Origin: Membranipora membranacea
Taxonomy: Eukaryota; Bryozoa; Gymnolaemata; Cheilostomatida; Membraniporidae
Assembly (NCBI GenBank): GCA_914767715.1
Contig: OU612073.1
Location: forward strand, 7,318,001 to 7,378,000
Direction: 5' to 3'
Length of the DNA stretch: 60,000 nt
Every line of letters begins with the position of its first letter. Position 1 is the first letter of the stretch. Positions 49,056 to 59,611 of the stretch are shown here, in pieces. The notes below the pieces were generated by a model. That model had not been told where the DNA came from, searched no databases, and saw only the letters and a program-made list of their open reading frames with translations. The translations under genes were made by a program, and so were the position numbers.

Positions 49056-49236
49056 CGGAGGCAGAAATCCTTGAGGGTGTGAAGTAACACCAAGAAGGGT
49101 ATAATTGATGACATCAATAGCGAATGTAAGTCTCAAATGAGCTGATTCTGGCATGGAATATTCAATTATAGCGTTTTTAGGCCACTCTCTCTAGCATTCT
49201 AGGGAGGCAGAGCGTCCCCCCCTCCCATAGAACTAC
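49056..49236. mobile_element. hAT-like MITE, truncated
   Basis: The interior TCAAATGAGCTGATTCTGGC and the right end CTAGGGAGGCAGAGCGTCCC, then CATAGAACTACG, match the family. The left terminus is missing. It adjoins the outer edge of the right duplication arm. Confidence 0.55.
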
Positions 49237-49474
49237 GTTGTTTTGACAATAAACATAAAACCCTGCTGGAATACCGTACTACATTGATTTCTCTTAGAAT
49301 AATGTGAGCTATAATAATGAATTTCAACAAGATTTACTCGACATTTAGTTTTTTTTCTCACTCCCCTCCTGGTTTTCTTTTATCTTAGTCACAGGATTTC
49401 TCTTTCTGACATATTTGGTTGTATTGCAATGCGATTGTACATTTAGATATTCTGCAGGATACAAAAATTTGAAA

Positions 49475-49836
49475 ATGGGGGTCTTCCAGATTGTTTTGAT
49501 TGCTGCTACTCTCCTTGCGCTGACTTTCACAGGTATGATATAACACATCTGTTATCATTCTTCTATATATATAATTGATAAGGCTAAATCTTTGTAATCT
49601 TATTATCATTTGTGATTTTCAACATAAACTGCTTGATGTGTTTCAAATTATTGCCCATTATGACCAGATTTTTTTGGTTCTCTTTACAGTCTCTGCAATC
49701 ACCTGTGATTTACGATACGTTCGATGGTTCATGCATGTACTGGTTTGTATTGTATGGATACTGCTGGACTGATAAATGTAGTTGCACAAACTGTGGATCT
49801 CACTGCTGTTTGCATATATCATTGCTAGAGAAATAA
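49475..49836 (+). pseudogene. Small secreted cysteine-rich peptide locus with exon-frame mismatch
   Basis: Exon 1 (49475-49532) encodes a signal peptide (MGVFQIVLIAATLLALTFT) ending in phase 1 at CAG/GTATGA. The only good acceptor (TCTTTACAG, exon from 49690) puts translation in a frame that stops at 49772 after a hydrophobic stretch. The next frame of the same exon holds seven cysteines in about 30 residues (WTDKCSCTNCGSHCC) and stops at 49836, inside an AATAAA. This cysteine frame is typical of small secreted disulfide peptides (defence or venom-like) but is out of register by one base. Either the gene is broken, an unseen splice form exists, or the assembly has an indel. Confidence 0.45.
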
Positions 49837-51977
49837 AAAGATTTTTCCAATAGTCCTGCTCGTCTAGTTTTATGAGAAAGTAACATGTCAATAGGTGAAA
49901 ATCTGTGAGTCTACTAAAATAGCATGTGACACATAAATATAAAATAAGTATTCCTTTAGCCTCATAATTGAATAACAATTACAAATAAAAAATGTTATCA
50001 TATCTATGAGTTGAATATAAACTAAAACTTAATTTTCTGAAAAATTTATCCCTTCTCTAAACATCCTCACAAAAAATTTCAAAGAGAAGTAAAATCTCCT
50101 TTGTGAATTTAAACCGAAATTTTTCCAAAGATGATTTAGTTGACAGAGTTGACTCGGATTATCATCTCTCTAAACATGCTTAGGCAACTCCAACATATCA
50201 AAATATTATTTCAAAGCAGGTACCTTATAGTACCTAGGGACAGAAAAGCAAGCAGCCAGACAACACAGGCTATTCAACATACAGTTATCTTATATTGGGA
50301 GAAGCTTGAAATGTCATAGTAGAACTACTTTTCTATATGAGAGGCTGAAATTACTTTTCTGTTCACTCAAAAAACTCAAAAAAACACACATTGATGTACC
50401 TCTATGAAACCTGTACAAAAAGCATGGCAGCTTGTTATAATTGTTATAAATAATCACTCAAAACCCCATCAACTTTGGTGTATCAAAAAATTCATATTTT
50501 TAACCCAACAAGCATTTGTAAACATCTAGTAGTAGTCTTACAACAACATAGCCACAAATAATATAAGATCGATGACAATTAACAACTAGCGTTTGCATCA
50601 ATTACACTTCCACACTCCAAGGAAAATAACACCAGACCGCTTTAGGCTCCATGAGCAACCCAAAAACCATGATCGCATAAATTTGCATGGCTCACGCGGA
50701 AAGGTGACTCCCCTTTTTTTAGCAGCAGCTCCGAATTCTAGTAGTTCCGAGTCATTAAAAGATGAAGAAGAACGAGCTAGGAAACATGGCTCCACCTGTG
50801 AACCCTGGCTAGCATTTTTGGCTGGATCTGGATATATGGAATCAATTGAGAATTTAAGAGAAAACAATGTGAAGTTAAGAACAAAGAGCTACACTAAGTG
50901 CTCTGACGCCACATAGGGGATAACTCTTAGATTATAGAGAGTTGGTTTGGTGTATTTGTATAAACTTCTGATTATGTTAGCATTGCTCTAACTTTAAACA
51001 TGAGTCTCTTTAGATAAAAGCTGCCGCGATTTATTTTGCTTATTACACTTTAACAGTGTCAACACTCCCGTCTGATCCGGAATAAAATGGCCGACCTAAT
51101 GGGATTAATATTGATTAACGGTAGAAATCCAATAATAATAATAATAGACTTGGGTAAATAAATATTACTGAATTCAATTTGTTCTCACAGACATTTAATA
51201 TGAGCAATAAATGGTACATAAAACTTGATGACTGTGTATTTATAAGTTGAATAGAATTAATGCTGCCAGAGAAACAAAAAGGGTTATTACACTAGGCCTT
51301 TGTCTATGATTGTATGCTGACTGTTGTGTTTCTAGCCAGCTTAAACTGATTGATTTGGTCCTAAATAATAATCACTTCTATAATGTACTGCTCTGGCAGC
51401 TGTTTTAGTTCAGACAGCTGCATTTTCTTCAACACTGAGGTTCAACATACACAGCTTGTATGACAGGGAGATAAATTAGATGTCTGAGAACAGGAATATT
51501 ACTTCTCCGGCAGCTCACATAGCAAAGGATATAAAGGAGGTATAAAGATAACCATGACGTAAAGAGGTTGATCATCAGCGCAATGCTGTTTGTTTCCTGT
51601 AATTTCATTGCAGTAAATGATTTTGCTCACCACACACCTGTTATAGCCTGGGCAGGCTGTTGGGGGGGTGGGTGGGTAGGGGGGTTGGTGAGTCCAAGAC
51701 ACCCACCAACCTCAAACAGCCTGCCCAGGCTACACCTGTAACCTTACTAATACCAATTGATCTATTTCAGCTTCATTACTGTCGTTAGTTCACCCTATTA
51801 AAGTGACCTATCTCAGACTACAATCTTGTTGACCATATAACCCTCTATATAACCCTTATAACCCCCCTTATATCCCTCTCTTGCAGGACACCAGCTGACA
51901 AGCTTCTCTGTAGTGGCTTCAAAGTTTAGCTGATTCATTTATTGAGAAGAACATTCGGATACAAAAGGACCTTAGTT
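49837..51977. other. Intergenic region upstream of the UBL/ankyrin gene
   Basis: AT-rich. An open frame at 50593-50916 (plus) and its minus-strand mirror lack motifs. A foldback at 51645-51737 has arms TAGCCTGGGCAGGCTGTT and AACAGCCTGCCCAGGCTA around a G-rich loop. A TCTCTTGCAG acceptor-like site at 51886 may end a 5'UTR intron of the downstream gene. Confidence 0.4.
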
Positions 51978-54900
51978 ATGCCTGAGAGACAGTCGGTCAG
52001 CGCTCGGAGTCGAAGAGGAGGTGATGTTTCTTTCAGTCTACTTGTCAGACTACCAGATGATAGTCTGTGTAGCGTCAAGTCTGTCAGGAATAAATCAAGA
52101 GTAGCGCAGGTATGTGAATATATCTCAACTGTTAACTGTCTAAATGTTAACACCAGTCGCCTACAGTCCACACTACATCAGCGTCAGTAGAACGAGTGAT
52201 GTATAACTCCAATCCTGCCAGCTCTAAAACTTTACAAGAACATGAATACCGTAGTCTGATATCCCAATACTCTTGCCACCCCCTCCTCCTACCCCCCTAT
52301 CTCCACCCGTCGGTCCTGGACCAATAAAAAGTGCTGTATCATTGGAGATATCTTATCTGGTGTAAGAGAGCCTAGTAACGTTGGTTACCTTTTCATAATT
52401 TGACCAGGCAGTAAACATTGGGATGGATTTTAAATTCAGATATTTGTAGCTGTAATGCAGTTATGAAAAAATTGAATGTTTTCACCCAACATTTTAACTA
52501 CATTTTCTCCACGCAGGTAAAAGGCAGATTAGAGTTGCAAACAGGGTTCTGTCCTTCTACATATCGGCTTCTGATGGTTGACAACACCGTACTGAACGAT
52601 GACTCAAGACTTGAGTAAGTTAGATGTTCTACTAAACCCTCAAGCTTTATTTTTTACTGTAAACTATCAATTGCCGCCATCTCCTTTCTGTATTTATCTA
52701 GCCTTACTTGCCTGACTTGTCATCTATGTCATGTGACATTGTTGAAGACCTTTGACTTTCATTTTTTTAGTCATAATCTTCCCCTGTTTTACAGGATTGG
52801 AGGAAATATAACTACAGATAACACAATACTGAAACTATTACCTAATGACTTCTACTCCGAGGTGTACAGAGTTATAACAGGTGGAGATAACTCGGTTATG
52901 CAGGCTGTTGACTTGTACGATGATAACGTTCAGTCAGATGATTTATTCAGTATTCTCTTCATGGCAGCATTCCATGGTAACACACAGGACTGTGAATGTC
53001 TACTAGATAACGGTGAGTCAGTGCTGCCGATCACACTGATCACATGATATGATCACATGATATGATCACATGATATGATCACATGATATGATCACATGAT
53101 CACATGGTTGGTTTTTGGTTTTGGTTTCTATACACATCAGGGAGAACATCTTCGAATGATGATTGATGCAATAAAAATGTATATATATACTATTACATGT
53201 ATATCTCTGATCGATAGAGAGTGAATTTATTCACTTAGCATGAGTACCATCCCAAGGAATTCGGTGTGACAACCTGAGTTCAATTTTGTTAATTATGGGC
53301 GGGCCCAGGTTAGGTCCTCATATTAAATATACTCTAACAATCAGATATAAACATGATAATAGTGTAGTCTCAATGGCTGGCGATTATGCACAGCCATTCA
53401 GCCTAGCCTAGCTTCATGGGAATCCCAGATGTTGCATGCTGGGATAGGGATATTCATCGCTTCCAAAGATATTTAATAGTCAGTCACTGTCGATACGGCA
53501 ACTTAGGTTAAGTCTATGTTTGTCACTCATTGGGAGAATATGTTGAATTCAATAAATAAGTGTCACATTTATCTTTTTCACAATCTACAACACATATGAT
53601 AAGGTTACAACAAATAATGCTGTCAGCAATAGCTTAAATAAATAAAGACACCACAATGGCATTCAAACATGCACATTAAATGTCATGTTGTAAGCAGATA
53701 TGTTTTTTCACCTGTAGTTGTTTGTTTAAGCTATTTGGTACATTTCACTTCAATGTCAACCTGCAACATTCAAATTTTTGTTATCTGAGAATGTGGCACT
53801 GGATTGATACGCGAAAACACATACCCATATGTATGCAAATTCATATTTACTTTCTATTTCTCGGCTCCCCGTGAGAGTTACTCTTACCTCACTATTCTAC
53901 AGGTGGTGTGACGGTCACTCAAACTTCCATAGGAGGAAATACAGCTTTGCATGCTGCCGTGGCACGAGATAGAGTCAGCGCAGCCTTATTTCTATGCGAA
54001 AGAGGGGCTGACATATATCAGAAAAATAAGAAAGGAAGCACTCCTCTTGATGTTGGCTTGGACTTTGGATCTTTCACCACTGAGAGAAAGCTAAGGTAGG
54101 TATGGAAAGTGAGAGTTGACACTGTTCACCCACTGTATTGTACTGTACTGTATTATTGCCTATTCTCACCTAATCTAAGTGCTCAGATAGCTGCAATGCG
54201 AGTTAGTGGCATTACATCATCAAACACTCATGAATGTTTGATAATGTCAAGCCACTAACTCAACCGCTGCAATGCGGGTTAGTGGCATTACATCATCAAA
54301 CACTCATGAATGTTTGATAATGTCAAGCCACTAACTCAACCGCTGCAATGCGGGTTAGTGGCATTACATTATCAAAGCCTCATGAATGTTTGATAATGTA
54401 ATGCCACTAACTCATCCGCTGCAATGTGAGTTAGTGGCATTGCATTATTGAACATTCATAAATGCTTGATAATGTAAGGCCACTAACTCGCATTGGAGCC
54501 GTCTGAAGACTTGGACGCGTTCTCACCATGTAGTCTAGCGGCATATCATTGCATCTAGATTCTGTTCCGCAAATTGATAAACCAAATACGGTCTCTGACG
54601 AAGTAGCTATGTGTTTTTAAGATTATCTCAGTGGGGTAGACGCAAAGCTAAGATGGAGAAGACCACTGAAACAAGCTACACTACAGAATTCGAGCCTGCT
54701 GAGAATATCCCAGTACTAATACAGCAGTCGGCATATTATACAAACACTGAGCCAGCAGCACCCACTGTAGGCTTTTCAAGGCTCTCATCTACAAGTAGCA
54801 GTGATAAATCTCGTTGCAAATCTGCCGTATCACACCAGAACTCAATCAAAACTCCCGAAACCTCCCAGAAAAGACTTGCCAGAGTGCAGAGCGCACCACT

Positions 54901-56546
54901 TCTAAACTCTGAAGGCAGAAACAAAAGGCTTTGCTCTGCGATGAAAGAGAAAACTCCCGAAGAGAGGCAGGAGATTATGAGACGTAAGGCTTTCAAGTTG
55001 TCTCGCCCTCAATATCTTCAGTTCATCAAGAGCTCGACTGGAGTTGTAGTCGAGGACTACTTTGCTGATATCTTTCCCGTGCAGGAAGAAGAGAAGAAAG
55101 TATCTGTCAGGTAAACTCATATGTTTATGTGCATGTCTCTGTGTGTGTCTATGTGTGTGTCTATGTGTGTGTCTATGTGTGTGTCTATGTCTATGTCTAT
55201 GTGTGTGTCTATGTCTGTGTCTATGTCCGTGTCCATGTCCGTGTCCATGTCCGTGTCCGTGTCCGTGTCCGTGTCCGTGTCCGTGTCCGTGTCCGTATCC
55301 GTGTCCGTGTCCGTGTCCGTGTCCATGTCCATGTCCATGTCCATATCCATGTCCATGTCTATGTCATATGTCTATGTCATATGTCTACGGGTAAACTATT
55401 GATATTCACTATTTATTTTCAAACTTACAGACCTCCTACTGTGGTTGTCTTGTCAGGAGTAGTATTTGCACAATTTTTAATCAAATACTTTTCATATCAT
55501 GTTGCATCTCGAAAGTCTATGTTACAAAATGTTCTAGCATTATAGGCACGTTTTGCATATAAGGTATAAGTGGTACTACATATATAGATGCTATTGGCAG
55601 ATTTATCTATCGGAATCTACTTTGAGGGTATTACTATTTATTTATTATTTATCTGTTTTCAATAACTGAAAGTTTCTCTCTTGCCTGTAGATCGTTTGAT
55701 GACCAAATGAAAAGAAACGAGAGGATATTTAGGAAGATGTGTAAAGAATCCGGAGTCGCCCATCAAGACTCAGACACTGATAGTGAGGAGGAGGTGGTTC
55801 GACAGTACGCTAACAAAAGAGCCGTCGACCGCTGGACTAAGAAGAAACAAACGCAAAAACAGCAAGAGCTAGAAAAGAAGAGGATAACTCCGACTTACCC
55901 TGCTGACGAGTCAAGGAAACAATGTCTTGGTGAACTCTTGATGATAGGGGATACATCTAAGGGTAGGGTAACAATCTCTGATCCGCAGAGCTACTCAGGT
56001 GCTTATAAAAGTTACAGGAAAGAGGGTCGTGCAAAATCAGCATCGACAGTCAGTCACGTAGGTTTAGTTGAACCAATCACATATGAGGAATGGTGTGACA
56101 TGAAGCCTGAACCCCAACAAGTTTGCCACAACGAGCAGGAAAGACAGTCCATACAAAAGCAGGAGTTGAAAAAGCGTATCGATTACGAGTCCTGGCTCAA
56201 TTCTGCCAACAAAAAGTTGAGTAAACAGCTCTCTGTGCAGAAAAAGGAAGCGCAGCAGAAGCGAGACTTTGACAGATGGGTGAGGGAGCTGAAGGATGAG
56301 TTTGGTACGTTTGATTACTGGAGGCGTCAGAAGCAGGAACAGAAGGAGAGGCAGCGGAGGGTGGAGGAGGCAAGGAGAAGAGAGGAGGAGCAGAAAGCCA
56401 AAGAGAAGGAGAAACGGCGTGAACTCTCCCAGGAGATCTATCACCATTGGGTGTATGAGAAAGAGATGAGGAAAATAAAACAAGAAGAGAGAAAACTCCA
56501 ACTAGAGAATCAAAGACTCTCTCAACTTAGACAAGGAAAAAGCTAA
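51978..56546 (+). CDS. Ubiquitin-like/ankyrin/coiled-coil protein, ANKUB1-like N-terminus (661 aa, six exons)
   Basis: Exons are 51978-52109, 52517-52614, 52795-53012, 53903-54095, 54622-55110 and 55691-56546, with consistent phases. Residues about 14-90 look like a beta-grasp ubiquitin-like domain (SFSLLVRLPDDSLCSVKSV, later NTILKLLP). Residues about 120-205 are ankyrin repeats (LFMAAFHGNTQDCECLLDNG; GNTALHAAVARDRVSAALFL). ERKLRLSQWGRR follows, as in ANKUB1. The middle exon is Ser/Thr-rich. Residues 377-661 form a highly charged coiled coil with repeated aromatic-x-x-Trp motifs (AVDRW, YEEWC, YESWL, FDRWV, FDYWR), like microtubule- or cilium-associated CCDC34/CCDC181-type proteins. An alternative last exon from 55431 (stop at 55545) would replace the coiled coil with ~38 mostly hydrophobic residues. 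A scaffold or ciliary role is inference. Confidence 0.88.
53041..53105. repeat. 13-bp tandem repeat
   Basis: About five units of GATCACATGATAT in the intron directly after exon 3 of the UBL/ankyrin gene. Confidence 0.9.
53199..53350. repeat. Short inverted-repeat element, family A, copy 3 (inverted)
   Basis: TATCTCTGATCGATAGAGAG at the left and ACTCTAACAATCAGATATA at the right. The interior reads as the reverse complement of copies 1 and 2 (CAAGGAATTCGGTGTGAC, ATTATGGGCGGG). Intronic. Confidence 0.75.
54172..54518. repeat. Family B element with 76-bp hairpin tandem units
   Basis: The ends TCTAAGTGCTCAGATAGCTG and GGAGCCGTCTGAAGACTTGG are inverted. The interior holds four 76-bp units, each a near-perfect hairpin: TTAGTGGCATTACATCATCA, a short loop region, then TGATAATGTCAAGCCACTAA. 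It lies in an intron of the UBL/ankyrin gene. Confidence 0.85.
55119..55390. repeat. Hexanucleotide minisatellite (TGTGTC/TGTCCG/TGTCTA)
   Basis: About 270 bp of 6-bp units in ordered blocks (GTGTCTAT, then TCCGTG, then TCCATG, then TCTATG). It begins just after the exon 5 donor at 55111. All six frames are open as Cys/Val/Asp repeats and are not genes. Confidence 0.95.
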
Positions 56547-58311
56547 TATTAAACACTTTGTCTTAAATATTAGCTGCAAACACAGATCGTGGGTAAAAGT
56601 CAAACCCCAAACAAACAAGAAACCCTTAAATCCCATCAAAGAACCCCACGTCATTGCCTAGCTAATCTTTTCAATTGCATTTTTCACATACATTTTCCAC
56701 AAACAAGAAACACTTCAATGCTGTTAAAGAACCTGACATTAAAACAAGCTTTGCTGCCTGTAGTCATTCTTAATTGCCTTGCCAAGTTTTTTAATCACAT
56801 TTTGTCACTTACATGATCTGAGGGTGGAACACACTGGTGCTTTTTTTTATCGTATCAAGTCACACTGCAGCATGAATAGACATAATACAAGAAACCTGTA
56901 CCTCACAACTCGTCAATCTCAAAGAAATACAATGTTTAACATCAAAGCCAGGACCAATATGTTAAGACAGGTAACTTTGAAAATTATACGAACAGTATGA
57001 CCAATGAACTCCCTCAGTTCATTGGTATGACTAACTCTTTGATTAAACATTTTAAAGTGAAAATTGCAAATTGTAAGTCAAAACTCAGAAATTTAATTGA
57101 ACAACATAAAACGGGACAGATATATCTCGGTGAAATACATGGAGCTAATCATTCCATTTTCAGCCAATTAGTTTATACCATGTATATTAATAGTATCCAA
57201 CAATTATTATGTCACCATATTCTCCTCCGTTGACCTTGTCCAATTTCCAATGATAGATTTGCTCAGGATTGTCTAGGAATGATATTCTGAGAATTCAGGA
57301 GCTCTAACAAAGATAATTGGGCTTAATTTGATTCTCAAAGTTAGTTTTAGCGACCAAACTGTGCCAGTATAGCTGGTATACTATCAACCGCTCTTAATTG
57401 GGTAGGTTCGCAACTTGATGGGGAAAGTGGTTGATTGTGTAATGCTGCTACCAGTTATCAGGGCACATTTTGAGCACCTAAACTAATTCAAAAGATCATA
57501 AAATAAAATTCTGATTCTGGCCTTGGCTTTTATCTCCCCCAATTACCGCAGAACTGACCAAGACATGAAATTTGCCATATGCAGATCCTAAATCTCCAGA
57601 TTGAACGCTGCGCAACGGTATATTGGATAAAAGGTTATCATAAGTAAGTAAAAAAACTCCAAATTTAGGTCTTGGTACCCACTAATGCCAAAATAACTGT
57701 CATTTACCAAAACATTTCACATTGAGTCACAATTAACTCAATGATATATTTCTTCTGCTTTTAAATCTCTTGCAATTAATTTGACTCTGCCATCCACTTG
57801 GATAAAAACTATCAGATATCTTGCTGCATAATTATCGAAAAAGCTGATAATGAAATACTTCAGTTTGACATAAATCTATGTGCGTACGGTATCTACGCAG
57901 GTTACTGGTTTCATTGCTTAAGAAACTTTTAATCCGAGTAAGGAGGATCTCTGTACTGTGTTTACAATCACTTGTGTTCAACAGATCCTGTCCACCTCAT
58001 ATTCTTAATGATCACCCATTGGTCTGTCATCAGTTGCTCTTGGGAAATGCAAGATTAGGGCATCGACTTAATCTTTTCTTATAAACCACTAAGCCACTTA
58101 CACTTTAAAGTAGGAAACATATGACGCATTTAACCAACTTATGATCAAGATAATACCTCCCCAGTTTTAACAGTAACCCTCCTTTATCCTCGTAATACTC
58201 AGTTTTTAATCTTACAATGACCAAACACACTAGAAACAAAAAAATCTTAGGCAAAATGTTATAAAAAGTAAACATCATAAACACTTTCTGCATCTTCATA
58301 TTGAATGGAAG
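56547..58311. other. Region without a supported gene
   Basis: AT-rich 3' flank of the UBL/ankyrin gene. A small palindrome, ATGAACTCCCTCAGTTCAT near 57003, and several short open frames without motifs. Confidence 0.35.
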
Positions 58312-58986
58312 TTATATTATTTTTATGTGTATCATTATTCGGCAAACTGTCACTGCCACATGGCAAGTCAGGAAACAAAACCTGATGATTATTACGATGG
58401 TTGATTCTGCGCTGTCACTTGTGGCAGGCTCCTCATGAGGATTGTGAGTCAATCTGTGTGAGATATCTCCATTGTCAGACTTTGATAGACAATAGTTTTT
58501 GCGGTCTGTTAATGGAGTAGCTGCCAGTGCATTTGAGCATCGACTGTCCGATGAGCAATGCGCTTCAGCTTGATCACGAGAATTTAAAGGCTAAGTGAAG
58601 AAGGAGCGCTTTGACGCTGGGCGTTATGTATCAGTTGTTCAGGCAATGGCTGTTCATGCATTGAACTTTACAAATTTTGGGCTTTCCTGCACTGATGAAA
58701 GTGTCATTGATTCTCATTCCCCTTTTTTCCATCTCGCGATAACAAGAGTCTAATAAGTTTGGAGAGAGACATATAGATATTTTTTCGGACAATTCGTCGG
58801 CTGTCGACAATTTTTGCATCCTAGAGCTTGAACTACCAGAAGATGATATGCAGACATTTTGTTGGAAGTTGCTTATCATATCATTCTCATTGATGGTACA
58901 ATAGTCTACATAAGGGTTCGCTGCTTCTTTTATGATTTCATAATCTGATGCTGAGTTGTTATCATTATCAGTCTGTGCCTCCATAT
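58312..58986 (-). CDS. Candidate receptor cytoplasmic-tail exons with ITAM-like motif
   Basis: The exon from 58986 (acceptor TTTGTTATAG, phase 1) is open to a stop at 58631. It contains DYEII, then nine residues, then YCTI (58942-58892), matching the ITAM pattern YxxI/L-x(6-12)-YxxI/L with a preceding acidic residue, and then a Ser-rich stretch. A second exon-like segment, 58312-58590 (acceptor CTTCACTTAG), has an open phase-0 frame with RDQAEAHCSSDSRCSNALAA and TDRKNYCLSKSDNG. How the two join is unclear: the best donor, at KPKI (ATTT/GTAAAG), does not fit its phase. No transmembrane exon was found between 59 kb and the window end. The ATG at 58984 could also start a soluble protein. Confidence 0.4.
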
Positions 58987-59408
58987 CTATAACAAAAATA
59001 ATGATTCGTTGACATGAAGTACACCATTGCACCATATGACCTAAATGAGGGGAGAGGATGGTCGGTTACAAGAGTCTTAGGAGCTCAGACTAGCATAAAA
59101 TACACTTTAAGATTATCCCCAAAAGGTTAGAGTAGTAATCATGTCTTCATTTAGAGCAGCTCGTTGTGATTTCTCGATAAATTGTTTTTAGATATTTATA
59201 TCATATATTGTTATGTCTATGTAGTCTCAAAAGCTATAGTTTAAAAAAAAAGAAATTTCTGAGTCTGAGTTCTGCGTAGAAATGAAGGACTCCATTTATT
59301 CCTTGTGTGCCCATCTGCTTGCCAAGAGCGTACCACAGGATTTTCAGTATTATGTTTACATACAGGAGATGCTGATTGGTTGGGACGGGATTAAGGACTT
59401 TTAGATGG

Positions 59409-59416
59409 TATATAAC
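59409..59416 (+). promoter_or_regulatory. TATA box
   Basis: GGTATATAACTG lies about 100 bp upstream of the first ATG of the secreted-protein exon at 59509, consistent with a start of transcription near 59440. Confidence 0.45.
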
Positions 59417-59508
59417 TGCCTAACAGTGCGGAATTGCTTGTAGTTGCATCTGATCACTTAACTGTTATTCATAATCTATTTCTAGAGATGTTTCTTGCAA
59501 GAGCAAAA

Positions 59509-59611
59509 ATGAACGTATACACTTTGAGTTTGATCACCTTTTTTGCAGCACTATACATTCACAATATATCGGCTTTATGTACCCTGTATTGTGATGACGG
59601 AAGAGGATATG
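59509..59611 (+). CDS. First exon of a secreted cysteine-containing protein (partial)
   Basis: ATG at 59509 (an in-frame ATG at 59488 would add seven residues). Residues 1-22 form a signal peptide (YTLSLITFFAALYIHNISA), followed by LCTLYCDDGRGYG and a perfect G/GTAAGT donor in phase 1. No second exon was recognised before the window ends. The layout (signal exon ending soon after the first cysteines) is that of small secreted disulfide-rich proteins. The family is unknown. Confidence 0.5.

Noticed and set aside
50593-50916. 107-codon plus-strand frame and its minus mirror
   Set aside because: Both strands are open, there is no known motif and no splice signals were found; probably a repeat fragment or chance.
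55062-55545. Long open frames with Cys-Pro, Met-Asp or Val-Arg dipeptide repeats
   Set aside because: Produced by a hexanucleotide repeat open in all frames; the region is an intron between exons 5 and 6.
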